Assembly: GCA_964573015.1 (NCBI GenBank)
Contig: CAZNHZ010000007.1
Location: 1-16,475, forward strand
Origin: JAPUDQ01 sp964573015
GTDB lineage: Bacteria > Patescibacteriota > Saccharimonadia > Saccharimonadales > Saccharimonadaceae
Direction: 5' to 3'
DNA length: 16,475 nucleotides
The position numbers and the translations under genes were made by a program. The notes below the pieces were generated by a model. That model saw nothing but the letters and a program-made list of their open reading frames with translations. It did no database searches and was not told the DNA's origin. Numbering within the stretch: position 1 is the stretch's first letter; each line of letters opens with the position of its first letter. Positions 13,546 through 16,475 of the stretch are shown here, piece after piece.

Positions 13546-14871
13546 ATGGGACGGTATAAGCGTGCGGGGATGATGTCGGTGATGCTGAGTGTCGTGCTTG
13601 GCTTTATGCTGCATGTTTCGGCCGAGCGTTTTACTGGCGGCAGCTATACGATCGATGCCAGCGTCATCGGCAATAGTTTTGGCGGCGATAGTACCGGTGG
13701 CAGCTATCAGCTGACAAGTAGCGGTGGTGAGAGCATCATCGGCCAGGGCAGCGGTGGCAGCTATCGTCTCGACAGCGGCTACGTGGCACAGCTCCAGAGC
13801 AGCTTGCAGCTGACGGTGCAGCCGGGGAGCCTACTGGCGTATTATGATTTTTCGGAAGGCTCGGGCAGCTTCGTCCGGGACACCTCGGCAAATCAGTACA
13901 ACGGCAATACGGTGAGCAACCCCGTCTGGGGGACAGGCAAGGTCGGGGGCGGCACGACGCTCAACGGCAGCAGCCAGTACGTCACCAGTCAAGATGTCGA
14001 TGTGGCTACAAATATCACGCTCGAGGCTTGGGTCAATCCTGCGGCCTCGCAAACCTCCAAAATCATTTCCAAAGCTACGACGACAACTGACAATCAAGGT
14101 ACACTGCAGCTTGCGGCCAATGTGCCGAGCTTTAGCGTGACAGTCGGCGGCACGCAATTTACCGCGACAGGTACAGCAATCGCCAGCAGCGCTTGGACGC
14201 ATCTCGTCGGAACCTATGACGGCACCAATGTCCGTCTGTATGTAAACGGAGCAGCCGTCACGCCGACAGCGGCGACCGGCGCGCTCGCCACCAACAATCT
14301 CGTATGGACATTTGGCCGCGACGCAAACGCTGCCAGCGGGTATTTCAACGGTTCTCTCGATGAGATCAAGCTGTTCGCGCGTGCGCTCAGCGCCAATGAA
14401 GTCAAGGCCGAATATGACGCAGGCATGGCGGGCAATACGGCCGGGCTCGGCTTTGCGAGCGATATCATACCCGGCGTCTCACAGACCAGCAACTACGACG
14501 CCATCATGCTGACTGATGCGGCCAAGGGCTACAATCTCAGCGTCAACCAAAACCAAAACCTCACCAAAGGCGCCGACACGATCAGCCCGGTCTCCGGTAG
14601 TATCGCCTCGCCGGTCGCTTGGACTGAGGGCACGACCAAGGGCCTCGGCTTTACGCTTTTTGGCACCAACGCGACGGCGATTCCGGCCAAATGGAACAGC
14701 GGCAATTCCTATGCGGCATTTCCAGGTTCGTCTACCTCTTACTACGTCCGCACCGGCCGCCAGAGCACCAAAGACGTACTCAATATGCGTCTGCGGCTCG
14801 ATGTTACTACGGCGCAACCGGCAGGAACTTACACCAATGTCATCACGACGACGGGGACAATCACACCGTGA
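13546..14871 (+). CDS. Secreted LamG/concanavalin-like lectin adhesin with WxL-like C-terminal module
   Basis: 441 residues. The signal peptide ends near residue 26 (LHVSA). Residues 28-80 hold three approximately 20-residue repeats with GGSY at about 31, 51 and 70; two copies share a 14-nt identical stretch at 13695 and 13752. Residues about 95-295 form a LamG-like jellyroll: LLAYYDFSEGSG, TLNGSSQYV, ITLEAWVNP, WTHLVGTYDGTNVRLYVNG, and SLDEIKLFARALSANEV, all standard landmarks of Laminin_G_3/ConA-like domains that bind glycans. Residues about 300-441 repeat the module of the 11936 protein (KGYNLSV, GLGFTLFG, PAGTYTNVITTTG). There is no TM anchor. The stop overlaps the next gene by 4 nt (GTGA), so the product is translationally coupled to a DUF916-like protein. 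The gene has higher GC than the preceding surface genes. Confidence 0.88.
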   Translation: MGRYKRAGMMSVMLSVVLGFMLHVSAERFTGGSYTIDASVIGNSFGGDSTGGSYQLTSSGGESIIGQGSGGSYRLDSGYVAQLQSSLQLTVQPGSLLAYYDFSEGSGSFVRDTSANQYNGNTVSNPVWGTGKVGGGTTLNGSSQYVTSQDVDVATNITLEAWVNPAASQTSKIISKATTTTDNQGTLQLAANVPSFSVTVGGTQFTATGTAIASSAWTHLVGTYDGTNVRLYVNGAAVTPTAATGALATNNLVWTFGRDANAASGYFNGSLDEIKLFARALSANEVKAEYDAGMAGNTAGLGFASDIIPGVSQTSNYDAIMLTDAAKGYNLSVNQNQNLTKGADTISPVSGSIASPVAWTEGTTKGLGFTLFGTNATAIPAKWNSGNSYAAFPGSSTSYYVRTGRQSTKDVLNMRLRLDVTTAQPAGTYTNVITTTGTITP

Positions 14872-15698
14872 TACGGTCGCTTGTTGCAGCGCTAGCGATA
14901 ATGATTATTGGCGTATGGTCGCAGCCGGTATCGGCGTTGTCACTCAAGATTGCGCCGCATAGCTACGAGGCGTCTCTAGGCAAAGGTGAAGTCAAAAAAG
15001 GTTTTGTCGATGTCTCAAACCCTGAGTACCGTAGCGTCAAGGTTCGGTTTGCGGTGCAGGCGTTTCGCCAGGCTGCCGATGACGGATCATTGCAGTTTTA
15101 TGACTCCGAGCAACTTCGCGCCGGAGTGAAGCTGGACTACGAGACGATGACGCTCGGCCCGCGCGAGGCCTACCGGGTGTATTTCATCCTCGATGGTAGT
15201 AAGCTGCCCGAGGGCGATGTGTTTGGCGCAATCTTTGCGACGACGGTACCGGAGGGAGCGGGTTCGGCCGAGCAAGCCGTGCGTGTCGGTACGCTGCTGC
15301 TGCTGCAAAATGGCACACCGAGTGCTCATGAGGCACATGTGGTTGGATTTCGAGCAGGCTGGCTGCAGGTTGGCGAGGGACTGTGGGCGACGATCAAGCT
15401 CAAAAATCCTGCACCCGAAAATGCCGCAACTGGGTTTAAACCCAAAATTACCTTTGCATCGCAACCGTATGGCAGCAAAATAGTCGATGGGCCGCTGCTG
15501 TTTGCCGGCCGAACCCGAGAAGTACAATATACCCAGCCAGGCAATTATTTTGGTCCGATGTATCTCAAAGCAAGCGTAGGGGAATCGTCACGGGGGCATG
15601 TCGTTTTTGCGATTACCGGCTATTGGCGCTGGCTGGCACCGGTATTGCTGGTCGTAGCACTGGCCGTTCTGGGCTGGAGCCTCAAGCGCCGCCGTTAG
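14868..15698 (+). CDS. DUF916/WxL-interacting-like membrane-anchored surface protein 2
   Basis: 276 residues from GTG 14868, which overlaps the LamG stop (GTGA). This start gives a normal signal peptide (VIRSLVAALAIMIIGV, cut after PVSA at about 23). A much earlier frame start at 14691 would lie inside the LamG gene. The first beta domain (about 24-130) reads LKIAPHSYEASLGKGEVKKGF, VDVSNPEYRSVKVRF, and TLGPREAYRVYFILD, then GDVFGAIFAT, the same order as in the protein at 12637. A second beta domain spans about 140-245. One C-terminal TM helix (about 254-270) and KRRR end the protein. The architecture matches surface protein 1, but identity by eye is low, so it is a divergent paralogue. Coupling to the LamG gene suggests the two products act as a pair. 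Confidence 0.85.
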   Translation: MIRSLVAALAIMIIGVWSQPVSALSLKIAPHSYEASLGKGEVKKGFVDVSNPEYRSVKVRFAVQAFRQAADDGSLQFYDSEQLRAGVKLDYETMTLGPREAYRVYFILDGSKLPEGDVFGAIFATTVPEGAGSAEQAVRVGTLLLLQNGTPSAHEAHVVGFRAGWLQVGEGLWATIKLKNPAPENAATGFKPKITFASQPYGSKIVDGPLLFAGRTREVQYTQPGNYFGPMYLKASVGESSRGHVVFAITGYWRWLAPVLLVVALAVLGWSLKRRR

Positions 15699-15761
15699 CT
15701 TAGATTTCCTTTGTCACGTTTACACATCGTCATATTGTCGGTAAAAACAGCGATGCCATTA

Positions 15762-15767
15762 TATACT
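15762..15767 (+). promoter_or_regulatory. Weak candidate -10 for the right-edge gene
   Basis: TATACT in the 189-bp gap 15699-15887, with TTGTCG 21 nt upstream, which is longer than ideal. This would give a leader of about 115 nt before ATG 15888. Confidence 0.3.
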
Positions 15768-15826
15768 CTTTGATCTCATCGATCATTATGCTAGAAAAAC
15801 TTAGCCATGAGCAGTATCATAGAGGT

Positions 15827-15850
15827 AACCTTTTGAGAGACAAAAAGGTT
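15827..15850 (+). other. Hairpin in the leader of the right-edge gene
   Basis: An 8-bp perfect inverted repeat AACCTTTT / AAAAGGTT with an 8-nt loop, 37 nt before ATG 15888. There is no T-run, so it is not a terminator. It could affect mRNA stability or translation. Confidence 0.35.
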
Positions 15851-15887
15851 GAACACGTACACAGACATCCACCACAGATAGGACACC

Positions 15888-16475
15888 ATGATACCTTTTA
15901 AAAGAGGTAGAATATCGCGAAAAGCGGTACCATTCATCATAGCTTTGGTTAGCATACTGCTAGCCTGTTTTGCGTTTTCTTGGACAAATCGTGTCTCCGC
16001 CGTACCGAGTACCATGAACTTTCAGGGACGACTGGCGGACAGTACTGGTACTATTATGCCAAACGGCCTCTATAACATGCAGTTCAAGCTCTATACGGTA
16101 TCATCTGGTGGCGCTGCTTCTTGGACTGAGACTCGCGAAACAACCAGCAGGGTACAGGTCACGAACGGTCTATTCTCAGTTAAGCTCGGTGAAGTCACGC
16201 CGATCCCGACCAGCCTCTTTACCAGCGGCAGCCTCTATTTTGAGATCACGCTGCCGACTCCGGCTACCGCGACCTGTAGTACCGCCAGCTGTGCCTCATG
16301 GGAAAGCCCTATGACACCTCGCCACCAGATGAGTACGAGTGCCTATGCGTTTCGGGCCGATTCGGCGGCAACGGCCGACACCGCTACCAACGCGACGAAC
16401 GCCACTAACTCAGATACGGTCGATGGATTGCATGCCGCTGCGTTTGGACAGTTGGCTAACAATAACACCTGGACA
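15888..16475 (+). CDS. Large secreted surface protein, N-terminal part (runs off the right edge)
   Basis: 196 codons open to the end of the window from ATG 15888, with AGGA close upstream. The signal peptide is a basic start (KRGRISRK), a hydrophobic stretch at about 14-30, and a cut after NRVSA (38). The mature N-terminus has a beta domain with landmarks MNFQGRLADSTG, GLYNMQFKLYT, ASWTETRE, VTNGLFSVKLGE and LYFEITL, then SAYAFRADSA. This domain is common in bacterial surface proteins and precedes repetitive stalks. It is followed by an Ala/Thr/Asn low-complexity run (TADTATNATNATNSDTVDGLHA), which resembles the fibre-like regions of large CPR surface proteins. Two cysteines near residues 130-135 could form a disulfide. 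Function is probably adhesion or attachment; the C-terminal part is not visible. Confidence 0.85.
   Translation, partial: MIPFKRGRISRKAVPFIIALVSILLACFAFSWTNRVSAVPSTMNFQGRLADSTGTIMPNGLYNMQFKLYTVSSGGAASWTETRETTSRVQVTNGLFSVKLGEVTPIPTSLFTSGSLYFEITLPTPATATCSTASCASWESPMTPRHQMSTSAYAFRADSAATADTATNATNATNSDTVDGLHAAAFGQLANNNTWT

Noticed and set aside
14479..14962. Open frames on both strands across the end of the LamG gene (14479-14817 minus, 14516-14962 plus)
   Set aside because: Arg/Ala-rich translations without motifs in a GC-rich region; the LamG frame and its GTGA junction explain the sequence.
1..16475. CRISPR array, transposase or attachment site
   Set aside because: No regularly spaced direct repeats beyond the GGSY coding repeats, no transposase motifs and no long terminal inverted repeats were seen.
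1..16475. Alternative genetic code (UGA as glycine or tryptophan), as in some CPR lineages
   Set aside because: TGA ends the LamG gene at a natural domain boundary and no conserved motif needs an in-frame TGA read as an amino acid.

Overview
The window is about 16.5 kb of compact, roughly half-GC bacterial chromosome. The best fit is a member of the Candidate Phyla Radiation (Patescibacteria), most likely Saccharibacteria. This rests on small genes packed end to end, a cell surface built of secreted beta-sandwich proteins, UGA used as a stop, a Pol I without proofreading motifs, and a WhiB-type iron-sulfur regulator of actinobacterial style. The lineage is an inference from gene content, not from a phylogeny.

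Layout. 1-584: the C-terminal part of the primary sigma factor RpoD. 588-1169 (minus): a small P-loop kinase resembling the archaeal UPF0200 family, convergent with rpoD. 1269-2728: an N-terminally extended WhiB protein and, 2 nt downstream, a membrane protein that looks like a metal-site-less cation diffusion facilitator. 2774-3535: an unrecognised soluble protein. 3540-8102: polA followed by a housekeeping run of MazG-like pyrophosphohydrolase, LMW-phosphatase-like protein, HAD hydrolase and GNAT acetyltransferase. 8145-8534 (minus): a stand-alone voltage-sensor-like membrane protein. 8565-9416: a protein ending in a probable PD-(D/E)XK nuclease fold. 9677-11262: two unrecognised genes, the second membrane-anchored. 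11289-11861: a second HAD hydrolase. 11936 to the right edge: a cell-surface block containing a small secreted protein, two signal-peptide/C-terminal-TM proteins resembling the DUF916 (WxL-interacting) family, a LamG-lectin adhesin, and the start of a further large secreted protein.

How the parts may work together. The surface block resembles the Firmicutes WxL/WxLIP arrangement. Secreted beta-sandwich proteins sharing a C-terminal module (11936 gene and LamG gene) sit next to membrane-anchored Ig-like proteins. This could be an attachment apparatus in an epibiont. The polA operon combines replication and repair with nucleotide-pool and metabolite housekeeping.

The most striking global signal is promoter position. 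About nine promoter-proximal genes have a -10-like hexamer ending only 6-8 nt before the start codon, so transcription would begin at or next to the AUG (leaderless mRNAs). Internal operon genes instead tend to have Shine-Dalgarno sequences. Several starts can be corrected on this basis, because a longer reading of the ORF would begin inside a promoter element.
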